From an uncultured Clostridia bacterium (lineage in GTDB: Bacteria > Bacillota > Clostridia > TANB77 > CAG-508): DNA of 47,263 bases. A program made the translations under genes and the position numbers. Below are positions 17,339 through 26,108 of this stretch, in pieces; position 1 is the stretch's first letter; the number at the start of each line of letters is the position of its first letter. The stretch covers positions 1-47,263 of the forward strand of contig CASCUT010000012.1 of the NCBI GenBank assembly GCA_949155365.1, in the 5' to 3' direction. Below the pieces are notes generated by a model, which was not told where the DNA came from, did not search any database, and saw nothing but the letters and a program-made list of their open reading frames with translations.

Positions 17339-18046
17339 ATGGAAGAAAATATAACCATCGAAATTTTATTTCCAGAGTTTTGTAATTTATATGGTGATAT
17401 CAGCAACATGGAATATCTAAAAAAATGTATGCCAAAAGCTAATTTTATCGAAACAGCATTTGATGAAGAACCTACTTTTAATAAACAAAAAGTAAATTTG
17501 ATTTACTTAGGACCAATGACAGAAAGTAGACAAGAAAAAGTAATACAAAAATTAATGCCATACAAAGAAAAAATCGAAAAATTAATCGAAGAAAATACCA
17601 TCTTCTTAATAACAGGAAATGCCATTGAGGTATTTGGAGATAAGATAGAAAATGAAGATGGAAGCAAAATACAAGCATTAGGCATCTTTGATATTTATGC
17701 AAAACGTGACATGTTGCATAGACATAACAGTATTTTTGTAGGAACATGGGAAGATACCCAGTTAGTAGGTTTTAAAAGTCAATTTACATTTAGCTATGGG
17801 GAAAACAGTAAAAACTATTTTGCAAAAGTAGAAAAAGGAATTGGATTAAACAAAGAAAGTAACTTAGAAGGAATTCAACAAAACAACTTCATAGCAACTT
17901 ATCTAATAGGACCAATTCTAATTTTAAATCCGTACTTTACCGAAAAGTTAATACAAAAAATGGGAATAGAAAAGCCAAATATAGCTTTTCGAGAAGACCT
18001 AATACAAGCATATAATCAAAGATTAGAAGAACTAAAAAAATTATAA
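17339..18046 (+). CDS. GatD-like class I glutamine amidotransferase lacking catalytic Cys and His
   Basis: 235 residues resembling GatD: FPEFCNLYGDISNMEYL at the N-terminus, then the NLIYLGPMTESRQE segment, and the C-terminal GYGEN-like and TYLxGP parts. In GatD the nucleophile elbow is a CGGYQ-like motif and the catalytic His is in a TxLHGP-like motif. Here the elbow reads FLITGNAIEVFG (Thr92 at the Cys place) and the His place reads ATYLIGP (Ile190). Cysteines occur only at residues 15 and 30. The protein should not hydrolyse glutamine by the usual triad, though it could still bind MurT, regulate it, or accept free ammonia. Start is ATG at 17339, five bases after murT. Terminator follows at 18053. 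Confidence 0.78.
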   Translation: MEENITIEILFPEFCNLYGDISNMEYLKKCMPKANFIETAFDEEPTFNKQKVNLIYLGPMTESRQEKVIQKLMPYKEKIEKLIEENTIFLITGNAIEVFGDKIENEDGSKIQALGIFDIYAKRDMLHRHNSIFVGTWEDTQLVGFKSQFTFSYGENSKNYFAKVEKGIGLNKESNLEGIQQNNFIATYLIGPILILNPYFTEKLIQKMGIEKPNIAFREDLIQAYNQRLEELKKL

Positions 18047-18052
18047 AATAAG

Positions 18053-18080
18053 AAAAAAGAGAGGAATCTCTCTTTTTTCT
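18053..18080 (+). terminator. Rho-independent terminator after the gatD-like gene
   Basis: AAAAAAGAGAG / CTCTCTTTTTT stem with a GAAT loop. Confidence 0.88.
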
Positions 18081-18149
18081 ATTGTAGGAATTCTTAAATT
18101 CGTTTCTGAAACAAGTAAAGTTTTGAATTAATATCAATAAAAGCATTTC

Positions 18150-18824
18150 CTAATTTTTTAAAAAATGGTCTAAATATTCGGTCCACTCAGGAACGTCTTC
18201 TTCTTCAAAAAAGTGATAAAGAAATTCAACCATTATATGATGTCTTTCCAAAGCTTCTTTTTTTCCTGAATCAGTTAACATGAAATCCTTTAGTCTTAAT
18301 AATTTTTCAAACATATGAGTAACAGAAGTTCCTACTTTTTTAGTCATATAATCGGTTGCAGATATATCTAATATAGGAAATATATTCTTGTCAAAAAACA
18401 AATTATTATGTGCCAAACTATATTGATAACAACGAAGGATACCAGTAGTTCCAAGTGCATCGCACATATCGGCATCTGATACAATCATACCTTCCAACGT
18501 AATTGGTTGAATGCCTTTTAGTCTTTTACTATATCCAATGGTTTTAATACTATCTAAAATTTGCTCTATTTTATCATCTTCAAAAGCACATTGCTCTAAA
18601 ATTTTTCTGGCATTTGTTAAATGATTCGCATTTTCCATTCCAAATAATTTATGATCATCAACATCATGTAATAATGCGATTAAAGTAACGAATTCTTTAT
18701 TCGCATTTTCCATTTCAGCAAATCTTAAAGATAGTTTTAAAACGCTTTCAATGTGTTTCATACCATGACCAGAATTATCTTTTTCCAATAAATTACATAC
18801 TTGTTTTCTTACTTCTTCTATCAA
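18150..18824 (-). CDS. HD-domain phosphohydrolase
   Basis: 224 residues. Metal-binding HD motifs: HGMKHIESVLKLS (His pair near residue 20), LIALLHDVDDHK (HD near residue 54), and VSDADMCDALGTTGI (distal Asp). This is the metal-dependent phosphohydrolase fold of the YedJ/PncC-neighbour type acting on small phosphates or nucleotides; the substrate is not readable. Start ATG preceded by GGAGGTATG-type site on the minus strand. Monocistronic, facing the gatD gene tail-to-tail across 100 bases. Confidence 0.85.
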   Translation of the reverse strand: MIEEVRKQVCNLLEKDNSGHGMKHIESVLKLSLRFAEMENANKEFVTLIALLHDVDDHKLFGMENANHLTNARKILEQCAFEDDKIEQILDSIKTIGYSKRLKGIQPITLEGMIVSDADMCDALGTTGILRCYQYSLAHNNLFFDKNIFPILDISATDYMTKKVGTSVTHMFEKLLRLKDFMLTDSGKKEALERHHIMVEFLYHFFEEEDVPEWTEYLDHFLKN

Positions 18825-18982
18825 TTTTCATACCTCCAATATCTCGATACCATTATATCACAAAAAATGAGTTAAAGTAAAATTTTTATCTTATAAAGTA
18901 CTAAAAAGATAGATAAAAAGATAGGAAGCATAGAGAAAAAATCCAATAAATCTACTAATATTACAAAAATATTACAAAAAGG

Positions 18983-19011
18983 TTGCAAAAATATGACAAA
19001 AGTGTTATAAT
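18983..19011 (+). promoter_or_regulatory. Sigma-A promoter of the 19043 gene
   Basis: TTGCAA (18983-18988), 17-base spacer, TATAAT (19006-19011). Confidence 0.7.
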
Positions 19012-19042
19012 AAAAATATATTCTAAAGAGAAGGTGAAAAAA

Positions 19043-19375
19043 ATGGAACTAATGACAATTATTTACATATTATTATTAATCATATTTGCATTAATCTCTT
19101 ATTCGATTATGCAATTAAAATTAGCAGGAATCAAAGTAAAAGACTTTTGGAGTTTTATTGAAGCAAACCAAATGTTAGATAAACTATATGCTTTTTCAAA
19201 ACGTTATCAAAAAATGAGTCCACAAGAACAAATCATATTCTTAATGGAAGCAGAAAAAGTATTCAATGCATTCGATAAAGTACCAAAAATGATATGGGAA
19301 GAAGAATACGACAAATACAAAGATGTCCTAGATACCTATAAAAACATCAAAGTATTAAGATGGGCATCCAATTAA
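19043..19375 (+). CDS. Small membrane-anchored protein of unknown function
   Basis: 110 residues. One N-terminal transmembrane helix (IIYILLLIIFALISYSIM, residues 5-23) then a soluble, helical, Lys/Glu-rich domain (KVKDFWSFIEANQMLDKLY ... PQEQIIFLMEAEKVFNAFDK). The start at 19043 has AGAAGGTG seven bases upstream; the longer frame beginning at 18983 lies inside the promoter and is not credible. Own promoter and terminator. No family recognised. Confidence 0.75.
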   Translation: MELMTIIYILLLIIFALISYSIMQLKLAGIKVKDFWSFIEANQMLDKLYAFSKRYQKMSPQEQIIFLMEAEKVFNAFDKVPKMIWEEEYDKYKDVLDTYKNIKVLRWASN

Positions 19376-19412
19376 TTAATATTGTTTAACATAAAAAACT
19401 CAAATATAGATA

Positions 19413-19449
19413 AAAACCACTAGAAAATAAACTTTCTAGTGGTTTTTTG
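19413..19449 (+). terminator. Rho-independent terminator
   Basis: ACCACTAGAAA / TTTCTAGTGGT stem with six-base loop and a T-run. Confidence 0.88.
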
Positions 19450-19623
19450 TCGCATTTTAAGATTTCCCATTTCATCCATCTATTCATTTTTGCCATTTTC
19501 TCTATGCTAATTGGGCCTATTTAGGACAGATTGGCCAAAAGGAAACCTTACCAAAGCGAATAATATCAAACAAAATTAATATAATATAAAAGAGTAAAGT
19601 GAAAAGAAAAAGGAGTTTGCAAT

Positions 19624-20779
19624 ATGAAAATAAGATATTTTGACCATGGGGCTACAACACCAGTAAAAGAAGAGGTGTTAAAAGAGATGTTACCCTATTT
19701 TTGTTTAGAATATGGGAATGCTTCTTCTATTTATAGCAAACGGAAGAAAGGCGAAAAGAGCGTTAGAACAAGCAAGAGAAAGAGTAGCAAAAGCAATTGG
19801 AAGTAAACCAAAGGAAATCTATTTTACTGCCTGTGGTAGTGAGTCAGATAATTTGGCACTAAAGGGAATTGCTTATGCAAATCAAGAAAAGGGAAAACAT
19901 ATTATTACAAGCAAAATCGAACATCCTGCTGTCTTAGAAGCTTGCAAGACTTTAGAAAAGCAGGGGTTTGAAGTTACGTATTTGAATGTGGACGAGAAAG
20001 GATTTGTCTTAATAGAAGAACTAGAGAGGAATATTAGGAAAGATACGATTTTAATTAGCATTATGTTCGCTAACAATGAAATAGGAACTTTGCAACCGAT
20101 TTCTGAAATTGGAAGAATAGCAAGGGCGCATCATATTTTATTTCATACAGATAGTGTGCAGGCAATTGGGAATGTGAAAATTGATGTAGAAGAAATGAAT
20201 ATTGATTTATTATCCATGTCTGCTCATAAGTTTTATGGTCCAAAAGGAGTAGGAGCATTGTATGTAAGAGAAGGCGTAAAGGTGGAACGCATTCAAGATG
20301 GAGGACATCAAGAGAAGAATAAAAGAGCAGGAACAGAAAACATACCAGGTATTGTAGGACTTGGAAAAGCAGTGGAATTGGCTTACGAAAATTTGGAGCA
20401 GTATAATGAAAAGTTGACAAAATTAAGAGAACATTATATTTCACAAGTACAGGAAAAAATTCCTGAGATAAAAATAAATGGGGATAGAGAGAAGAGATTA
20501 CCAGGAAACGCTAATATTTCTTTTTCTGGAATAGAGGGAGAAGAATTATTATTAAAATTAGATGAAAGGGGAATTTGTAGTTCAACGGGAAGTGCTTGTA
20601 GTTCGGGAATGCCAAATCCATCTCATGTATTGCTTGCCATTGGTCTTCCAAAAGAATTAGCATATGGCTCTTTAAGAATTACCATAGGAGAGGAAAATAC
20701 GAAAGAAGATATAGACTTTTTAGTAGAGCAGTTAACAGAGATTATTCCAAGGCTAAGAGAAAATAGCAAACCAAGGTAA
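19624..20779 (+). CDS. Cysteine desulfurase (NifS/IscS family), +1 frameshift at 19741
   Basis: PLP-dependent enzyme releasing sulfur from cysteine for Fe-S clusters and thiolated tRNA. The start ATG follows AAAGGAG. The N-terminus ([20 protein letters not shown] ... GNASSIYS) is in the zero frame. The rest lies in the +1 frame: [39 protein letters not shown] lysine in [16 protein letters not shown], and catalytic Cys loop [10 protein letters not shown]. Skipping C19741 yields [11 protein letters not shown], the expected S-x-GR-x-A family sequence, and a 384-residue protein of normal length. Unless shifting occurs, translation ends after 60 residues, before the active site. MnmA upstream and other sulfur-transfer systems would depend on such an enzyme, which argues against simple loss unless a paralogue exists. 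Confidence 0.92.
19741..19744 (+). other. CGGA +1 frameshift site in the cysteine desulfurase gene
   Basis: Zero frame reads AGC AAA CGG AAG AAA. Skipping C19741 gives AAA GGA AGA AAG (Lys-Gly-Arg-Lys), the family's conserved GR. Upstream codon AAA. Confidence 0.85.
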
Positions 20780-20880
20780 AAGAATAGAAAGGGGAAAATA
20801 AAAGAGCGAAATGGTTTAGGGTATAGAAAAGAAAAGGGGGAGCATACTAGAAGAAAAAGGAAAAGGAAACATAGGAAAAA

Positions 20881-21231
20881 GTGAAAATGTTAAAAAAATT
20901 GCTAATAGGCTTAGTGGCTGGAGTGATATGTGGTTTATTTGCTTCAGGAGGGGGACTTATTTTAGTTCCTGCTTTTGTTTATTTATTGCAAATGGAAGAT
21001 AAAAAGGCAAGAGGAACGGCTGTATTTTGTATATTACCAATGGTAGTAACAAGTAGTATTTTTTATTACAAGGACCGTTATATGGATTGGAAAACAGGAA
21101 TTTGTTGTGCAATCGGAGGGATTTTAGGAGGAATGGTAGGAGCAAAATTATTAAAGAAAATACCAACGAAATATGTACGTATTTTATTTACTATTTTTCT
21201 ATTCTATGTATCAATCAAAATGATGCGATAA
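20881..21231 (+). CDS. Half-size TauE/SafE (TSUP) family membrane protein, first of a pair
   Basis: 116 residues with about four transmembrane helices. It carries the TSUP signature in the first helix (LVAGVICGLFASGGGLILVPAFVYLLQ), then KARGTAVFCILPMVVTSS and GGILGGMVGAKLLKKIP. Full-length family members have about eight helices in two similar halves; this is one half. The second half-size member starts 74 bases later, so the functional transporter is probably a heterodimer. The family exports sulfite, sulfonates and related anions; the cysteine desulfurase upstream hints at sulfur metabolism but proves nothing. The GTG at 20881 or ATG at 20887 may be the start; the ribosome binding site is weak. 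Confidence 0.85.
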   Translation: MKMLKKLLIGLVAGVICGLFASGGGLILVPAFVYLLQMEDKKARGTAVFCILPMVVTSSIFYYKDRYMDWKTGICCAIGGILGGMVGAKLLKKIPTKYVRILFTIFLFYVSIKMMR

Positions 21232-21304
21232 TACGATAAAAAGTAAGAATGAAAAAGAGAAAGAGAGACATACTAAAAGAAAGGATAAAAATAGGAGATA
21301 AAAC

Positions 21305-21682
21305 ATGTTAGCAATTTTATTTGGTTTTATAGCAGGAATGGTAACAGGATTAGGAATGGGAGGAGGTACCATACTAATCCTTCTATTATCTGTATTTATG
21401 GGACTAGAACAACATATTGCACAAGCAACCAATTTAATCTTTTTTATTCCCACTTCTCTTTCTGCTATTTTCATTAATTTAAAACAAAAAAATATTAATG
21501 TAAAACTAGCAATTATCATTTCTACTTTTGGCGTGATAGGAAGTGTGATAGGAAGCTGTATTTCAGAAAAAATTAGTTCTGAGATGTTAAGAAAATGCTT
21601 TGCAGTTTTTGTTTTTGTGATTGCTCTTCACGAGACATATGAATTATATAAAGAGTATAAAAGAAACCAAAAAAACACATAA
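21305..21682 (+). CDS. Half-size TauE/SafE (TSUP) family membrane protein, second of a pair
   Basis: 125 residues, about four transmembrane helices. N-terminal helix GFIAGMVTGLGMGGGTILILLL has the glycine-rich TSUP signature, followed by QATNLIFFIPTSLSAIFINLK and IGSVIGSCISEKISSEMLRKCF. Start ATG after ATAGGAGAT. Together with the preceding gene it would make one eight-helix transporter. Co-directional with the small gene at 21719, 36 bases downstream. Confidence 0.87.
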   Translation: MLAILFGFIAGMVTGLGMGGGTILILLLSVFMGLEQHIAQATNLIFFIPTSLSAIFINLKQKNINVKLAIIISTFGVIGSVIGSCISEKISSEMLRKCFAVFVFVIALHETYELYKEYKRNQKNT

Positions 21683-21718
21683 TAAAATTAAGAAATAGAA
21701 AAAAGGAGGAAACAAAAA

Positions 21719-21862
21719 ATGAAATTTGTAAAAGGAATGGTAATGGGAACATTAGTATCGGCAGGCGCTATTATGGTATATAAAGAAATGACAGGAGGAA
21801 ATAGCAAAAAACAAATGATAAAAAAAGGAAAACAGTTTGCAAAGAAAATGGGAATTTTATAA
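21719..21862 (+). CDS. Small YtxH-like membrane-associated protein
   Basis: 47 residues: MKFVKGMVMGTLVSAGAIMV is a short basic N-terminus plus hydrophobic glycine-containing helix, followed by a Lys-rich tail (YKEMTGGNSKKQMIKKGKQF). AAGGAGG lies upstream at good spacing. The pattern resembles small YtxH-type proteins but it is too short for a firm family call. Last gene of the TSUP transcript; terminator follows directly. Confidence 0.72.
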   Translation: MKFVKGMVMGTLVSAGAIMVYKEMTGGNSKKQMIKKGKQFAKKMGIL

Positions 21863-21870
21863 AAAAGGAA

Positions 21871-21905
21871 AAACGAGTTGGCATATTAAAGCCAACTCGT
21901 TTTAA
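21871..21905. terminator. Bidirectional rho-independent terminator
   Basis: AAACGAGTTGGC / GCCAACTCGTTT stem, eight-base loop, A- and T-runs on both sides; lies between convergent genes and is also the border of the NAD block. Confidence 0.88.
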
Positions 21906-21920
21906 CAAAATATTATGACA

Positions 21921-23867
21921 TTATGAAATAAGCCAATTAGAGCAGTTTGCATCGGAAGGCATCCGTAAATCTCCACGGGGAGATACGCTAACACTACCCA
22001 CTTTCGGTCCATCTGGAATACAGTTTCGTTTAAACTGATTTTTAAAGAAACGTGAGATAAACCGATTATAGTACATTGTTAATTGTTCCACCGTATACTT
22101 TTTCGAAAATGCAACCTGTGCTAAAAAGATAATCTTTTCGCCGTTAAACCTATTTCGAAGGAAATGATATAAGAAGAAATCAAATAACTCATAGGGACCA
22201 AGGTCATTTTCTGTCTTCTGCAGAATTTCCTCTCCATTGCTCGGCAATAACTCTGGACTAATAGGAGTATCAATGATATCCAATAAAATGTCACGGAGAT
22301 TCTTTTGATTACCACAGCAAAACTCAGCATACCATTCAATCAGATGCTTTACTAGCGTTTTAGGGATAGAACAATTTACTCCATACATACTCATGTGGTC
22401 ACCATTATAGGTACACCAACCAAGTACGAGTTCAGATAAATCACCAGTACCGACAAGAATGGCACCATGTTTGTTGGCCAAGTCCATTAAAATTTGAGTA
22501 CGTTCTCGAGCTTGCACATTTTCATAGGTGATGTCATGAATTTCAGGGTCATGTTGGATATCCTTAAAATGCTGAAGACAGGCATCTTTAATTGGAATTT
22601 CCAGAATAGAGGTACCAATTTGCTTGCAAAGAGCAAGAGAATTCTGATAAGTTCTATTGGTTGTGCCAAAACCAGGCATCGTAATACCAATGATTCCGCT
22701 TGCATTCAAGTCTAACTTTTTAAAGGCTTCTGCACAGACCAGAAGAGCTAAGGTAGAATCTAATCCACCAGAAATACCAATGGTTACCTTTTTACAGCCA
22801 ATTGCATTTAAGCGCCGAGCAAGAGCGGTAGACTGAATGGATAAAATTTCCTTGCAAACCTTAGAACCAGCTTCTTCCTGAATGTTGGGAACAAAAGGAA
22901 GAGGATTAATGGAACGAAGTAGATCTTTCGGTTTGAGAATATTACAATATTGCTTAAAATGGATTACTCTATAGGACGGATGTGAAACTCGCTTACTATC
23001 GCTAAAGGTCTGATTATGTAAGCGCTGGTTTGTAAGATATTCAATATCAACGTCAAAGGTTTCCATTCTTCCTTTGAGTGAAAAACGTTCTTCTGCCGTA
23101 CTACTAATAAGTTCCTTCCCATTCTCATAGGCATAAAGGCTACTGCCAAATACCAAGTCGGAGCTAGATTCTAAAAAGCCAGAGGAAGAAGCATAGAGAT
23201 AAGCAGAAATGGTTCTAGCGCTTTGGTTTTTAATTAATTCTCTGCGGTATTCATCTTTTCCTACCAACTCGTTACTAGCAGATAGATTGGCAATGATGTT
23301 GGCACCACTTAATGCTAAATAAGAGCTAGGTGGAATGACAGACCATAAGTCCTCACAAACTTCTACCCCCAGCTGATAGCCCAAGCTAGAAGAAAAAATG
23401 AGGTTACCAAAAGGAATAAGGTCACCAGTTCCCCAAAGGTCAATTTCTTTCACATTAAAGTCGGTGTAGGGTTGAAACCATCTCTTTTCGTAAAACTCAT
23501 CGTAATTGGGAATAAACTGTTTGGGAACAATGCCAAGGATGCGACCTTCATAAATAGCAACTGCACAGTTATATAAAGTGCCATTGACAGAAATAGGACA
23601 ACCTACTAAAGTCAAAAGATTGTTATACTTATAAGAATTGTTCCGTAAAAGATCTAGATAATAGTTGACGTTTGACAAGTGACTCATCAAAAACAAATCC
23701 TGACAGCTATAACCAGTTAAGCAAAGCTCCGGAAACACTAAAATGTTAATTCTTGCATCACTTGCTGTCTGCATGATTTCTGCGATTTTGTTCGTATTGC
23801 TTTCTAAATTAGAAAGCTCCCCAGCAAAATTTGCAACAGCACATCTTACAAATCCATGGTTTATCAT
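21921..23867 (-). CDS. nadE: Glutamine-dependent NAD+ synthetase
   Basis: Converts nicotinate adenine dinucleotide to NAD+ using glutamine and ATP. 648 residues. N-terminal nitrilase-like glutaminase with its triad: Glu in ILVFPELCLTGYSC, Lys in VPKQFIPNYDEFYEKRWF, Cys in QLGVEVCEDLWSV. C-terminal synthetase with the PP-loop VTIGISGGLDSTLALLVCAEA and LGWCTYNGDHMSMYGVN. The start at 23867 follows AAGGAGG; the longer frame runs into the leader. Codon use differs from neighbouring core genes (three in-frame CGG arginines), like the other NAD-block genes. Its promoter carries TTGACATAA, shared with the other NAD promoters. Last step of the deamidating salvage route encoded in this block; nadD is not in the window. 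Confidence 0.95.
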   Translation of the reverse strand: MINHGFVRCAVANFAGELSNLESNTNKIAEIMQTASDARINILVFPELCLTGYSCQDLFLMSHLSNVNYYLDLLRNNSYKYNNLLTLVGCPISVNGTLYNCAVAIYEGRILGIVPKQFIPNYDEFYEKRWFQPYTDFNVKEIDLWGTGDLIPFGNLIFSSSLGYQLGVEVCEDLWSVIPPSSYLALSGANIIANLSASNELVGKDEYRRELIKNQSARTISAYLYASSSGFLESSSDLVFGSSLYAYENGKELISSTAEERFSLKGRMETFDVDIEYLTNQRLHNQTFSDSKRVSHPSYRVIHFKQYCNILKPKDLLRSINPLPFVPNIQEEAGSKVCKEILSIQSTALARRLNAIGCKKVTIGISGGLDSTLALLVCAEAFKKLDLNASGIIGITMPGFGTTNRTYQNSLALCKQIGTSILEIPIKDACLQHFKDIQHDPEIHDITYENVQARERTQILMDLANKHGAILVGTGDLSELVLGWCTYNGDHMSMYGVNCSIPKTLVKHLIEWYAEFCCGNQKNLRDILLDIIDTPISPELLPSNGEEILQKTENDLGPYELFDFFLYHFLRNRFNGEKIIFLAQVAFSKKYTVEQLTMYYNRFISRFFKNQFKRNCIPDGPKVGSVSVSPRGDLRMPSDANCSNWLIS

Positions 23868-23962
23868 GTTGTTTACCTCCTTAAGTTTGGGTTTGTTAAA
23901 ATAATATCTTGTTTTATTTGTTATCAAAAGTGAAAGATAACATCATAAAAAATTACAGTACT

Positions 23963-23991
23963 ATTGTAGCACACAAATATAATTATGTCAA
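23963..23991 (-). promoter_or_regulatory. Promoter of nadE with TTGACATAA element
   Basis: Minus strand TTGACA (23986-23991), 17-base spacer, TACAAT (23963-23968). TTGACATAA at 23983-23991 fits the TTNACATAA motif seen at the other NAD-block promoters. Confidence 0.75.
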
Positions 23992-24238
23992 TCGATTAAG
24001 ATAAGGGATAAAATATGTTACGGTTGATAGTTTTCTATAGACTACTACATAAAAGCTAATAGGTAAAATAGATAGTCTGAACGCGAACTAAAATAGTACA
24101 AAATTGCAATATTGATATAATACTTACAAAGGCTTGCCTTCAAAATGTAGGAGTGATTTTTTGTTACAGAATAAGGTATGAAAAATAAATAACGAAATAA
24201 TTAAAAGTAAAATTTGAATTTTTTTAAGGATAAAAAAT
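23992..24238. other. Intergenic region without recognisable gene
   Basis: AT-rich gap between nadE and pncB. I see a possible -10 (GATATAAT near 24116) and a small AAGGC/GCCTT palindrome near 24127, but no credible coding frame. Confidence 0.5.
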
Positions 24239-24277
24239 CAAAAACTGGGTCTAGAAATTCCTAAACCCAGTTTTTGT
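24239..24277 (-). terminator. Rho-independent terminator of pncB
   Basis: AAAAACTGGGT / ACCCAGTTTTT stem with about a dozen loop bases, just after the pncB stop codon. Confidence 0.85.
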
Positions 24278-24287
24278 AAAACTTTTA

Positions 24288-25823
24288 TTAACCATGTAAT
24301 TTCTGGTACATATCTAAGCGAAGCTGATAAACACGCTCTGTCATATCGACAAAATGCCGATGAGGATAAGTGGAGCGAAGCTCTTCTTCCCATACCTGAT
24401 TTTCCAGCTGATCTTTGATATAATCGCGGATTTCGGTAACAGAAGGCATGTCACGAACCAATTTGCCATCTACAATATAAGGTACAAGGAGAGGCTTAAT
24501 CACATTGGGAGTAATGGTATACTCTCTGCGAGTATCGGTCAAATCGGTAGTATATACCTTGATGGGCTTCCCAAGCTCAATGACTTCATCTTCCATGGCA
24601 ATCAAGTCCAGATATCCTTTTCCGTCCTCATCGTAAACACGATAGAGCATCTTGTAGCCCGGAATAATTGCTTTTTCCAGAGTATCCGAACATTTCATCT
24701 TAGCATGCCACAGGCCATCTTCTTCTAATACAGCGACCAATTTGTAAACACCGCCGAATACAGGGCAATCGGATGCCGTAATTAAGTTTTCACCAACGCC
24801 CCAACCATCGATAGGAGCGTTCTGCTCAAAACGAAGACTGTGGATGGACTGTTCTTTCAAGCCGTTTGAAACGATGATCTTAATGTAGGGCTTACCTGCC
24901 TTATCGAATATCTTACGAAGCCTTTTGGCACCATAAGCAAGGTCTCCAGAGTCAATTCGAACACTCTTTACCCGCTTATTGGGGTCATTGGGATATTTCT
25001 GAATGAGGTAGTCATCAACCTTAATGGTATTGATGGCACCACTTTCAAAGATATTGTAAGTATCGATAAGAAGAGATACATTATCCGGATAGATATCAGC
25101 AAGAGCCTTAAATGCTTCATATTCGCTAGGGAAAAACTGTATCCAAGCGTGGGCAACGGTTCCTCTGCCAGGAACTTCCGGTCCATATACCACTTCGGCT
25201 AAGCAGTTAGCTGTACCAGAGCAACCACCTAAAATAGCAGCTCTTGCGCCAGTTAAACTAGCAGAAGCACCCTGGGCACGCCTACCGCCGAATTCCATTA
25301 CATTCCCATTGCCAGTAGCCTGCACAATTCTGGTTGCCTTGGTTGTAATTAAGCTGTTGAAATTCATGGTCTGGAGCAAATAAGTCTCAATCAAAATGGC
25401 GCCGATAGGATCACATTTGATTCTTACCATCGGTTCATTCGGATAAGCCACGGTTCCTTCCGGCATTGCATACATGTCGCCTTTCCACTGGTAAGTAGAT
25501 AAGTAGGAAACAAAATCTGGATGCATACCTTTATAGAGTAAGTAGTCACAAGCCGTCTCATCAAAGTGATAGTTCAGCAAGAAGTCGGTAAGCTGTTCCT
25601 GACCAGCTGAAATGGAATAACCAGTTTCCTGACCTTCAGGACCGGGATTTTTCCGGAAAAAACAGTCGAAAACCAGCTGTGTATCCTTTTTACCCAGCAG
25701 GAAGAGGCCGTTTGCCATGGTGAACTCATAGAAGTCTGTGTTTAAGGCATCATTCCGATAATTCTTCTGCGGAACAAAAGGGAATACCTTGATGTTTGCG
25801 TCTTTGTTTGTTACATTTGCCAT
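24288..25823 (-). CDS. pncB: Nicotinate phosphoribosyltransferase
   Basis: Makes nicotinate mononucleotide from nicotinic acid and PRPP, the entry step of deamidating NAD salvage. 511 residues. Family features: ALNTDFYEFTMANGLFL at the N-terminus, EFGGRRAQG, the catalytic-loop His in PGRGTVAHAWIQFFPSE, LIDTYN, VRIDSGDL, IIVSNGL and WGVGENLITASDCPVFGGVYKL. Start ATG 25823 follows AAGGAGG; the longer frame would absorb the leader hairpin. Codon use includes three in-frame CGG (for example FFRKNPGP, NYRND), two of them CGG-A, and much CAG. The leader contains an inverted repeat at 25856-25876 and the promoter carries TTTACATAA. Head-to-head with the small gene at 26109. Confidence 0.95.
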   Translation of the reverse strand: MANVTNKDANIKVFPFVPQKNYRNDALNTDFYEFTMANGLFLLGKKDTQLVFDCFFRKNPGPEGQETGYSISAGQEQLTDFLLNYHFDETACDYLLYKGMHPDFVSYLSTYQWKGDMYAMPEGTVAYPNEPMVRIKCDPIGAILIETYLLQTMNFNSLITTKATRIVQATGNGNVMEFGGRRAQGASASLTGARAAILGGCSGTANCLAEVVYGPEVPGRGTVAHAWIQFFPSEYEAFKALADIYPDNVSLLIDTYNIFESGAINTIKVDDYLIQKYPNDPNKRVKSVRIDSGDLAYGAKRLRKIFDKAGKPYIKIIVSNGLKEQSIHSLRFEQNAPIDGWGVGENLITASDCPVFGGVYKLVAVLEEDGLWHAKMKCSDTLEKAIIPGYKMLYRVYDEDGKGYLDLIAMEDEVIELGKPIKVYTTDLTDTRREYTITPNVIKPLLVPYIVDGKLVRDMPSVTEIRDYIKDQLENQVWEEELRSTYPHRHFVDMTERVYQLRLDMYQKLHG

Positions 25824-25855
25824 ACTGGAAACCTCCTTAGATGTTTGAAAAGTTA

Positions 25856-25876
25856 GACACAAATACGATTTGTGTC
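25856..25876. promoter_or_regulatory. Perfect inverted repeat in the pncB leader
   Basis: GACACAAAT and ATTTGTGTC flank an ACG spacer, roughly 20-40 bases after the predicted transcription start on the minus strand. Could be an operator or a leader hairpin. Confidence 0.6.
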
Positions 25877-25900
25877 AGTTGCAATAATCATATCGGAATG

Positions 25901-25929
25901 ATTATAACATGGATTATGTAAATAGTCAA
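25901..25929 (-). promoter_or_regulatory. Promoter of pncB
   Basis: Minus strand TTGACT (25924-25929), 17-base spacer containing TTTACATAA, TATAAT (25901-25906). Confidence 0.78.
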
Positions 25930-25952
25930 TTATTTCTTATGAATTTACATAA
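25914..25952. promoter_or_regulatory. Inverted TTATGTAAA / TTTACATAA half-sites between divergent promoters
   Basis: TTATGTAAA at 25914-25922 and TTTACATAA at 25944-25952, separated by 21 bases. The first overlaps the pncB promoter spacer, the second lies just upstream of the divergent promoter at 25958. The same half-sites form a tighter palindrome at the nicotinamidase promoter (27587-27615). Confidence 0.6.
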
Positions 25953-25957
25953 AGACA

Positions 25958-25986
25958 TTGAATTTTAAAGAAAGAAATGGTATAAT
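25958..25986 (+). promoter_or_regulatory. Divergent promoter for the 26109 gene
   Basis: TTGAAT (25958-25963), 17-base spacer, TATAAT (25981-25986). The roughly 115-base leader contains a 10-bp stem ATTCTATCTT / AAGATAGAAT (26036-26064) and a GGATT / AATCC pair (26018-26035). Confidence 0.7.
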
Positions 25987-26108
25987 AGAAACAGAAATAT
26001 GGTAGAAGGATTACCAAGTTCCTGTTTGGGAATCCATTCTATCTTAGTAATACCAAGATAGAATGTTGCCTAGTATAAAATATGCTAGAGAAAGGGAAAG
26101 GAATTTCT

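Noticed and set aside
25990-26080. Known NAD riboswitch class upstream of the 26109 gene
   Set aside because: The leader has a clear 10-bp stem but I could not match it to either NAD riboswitch consensus.
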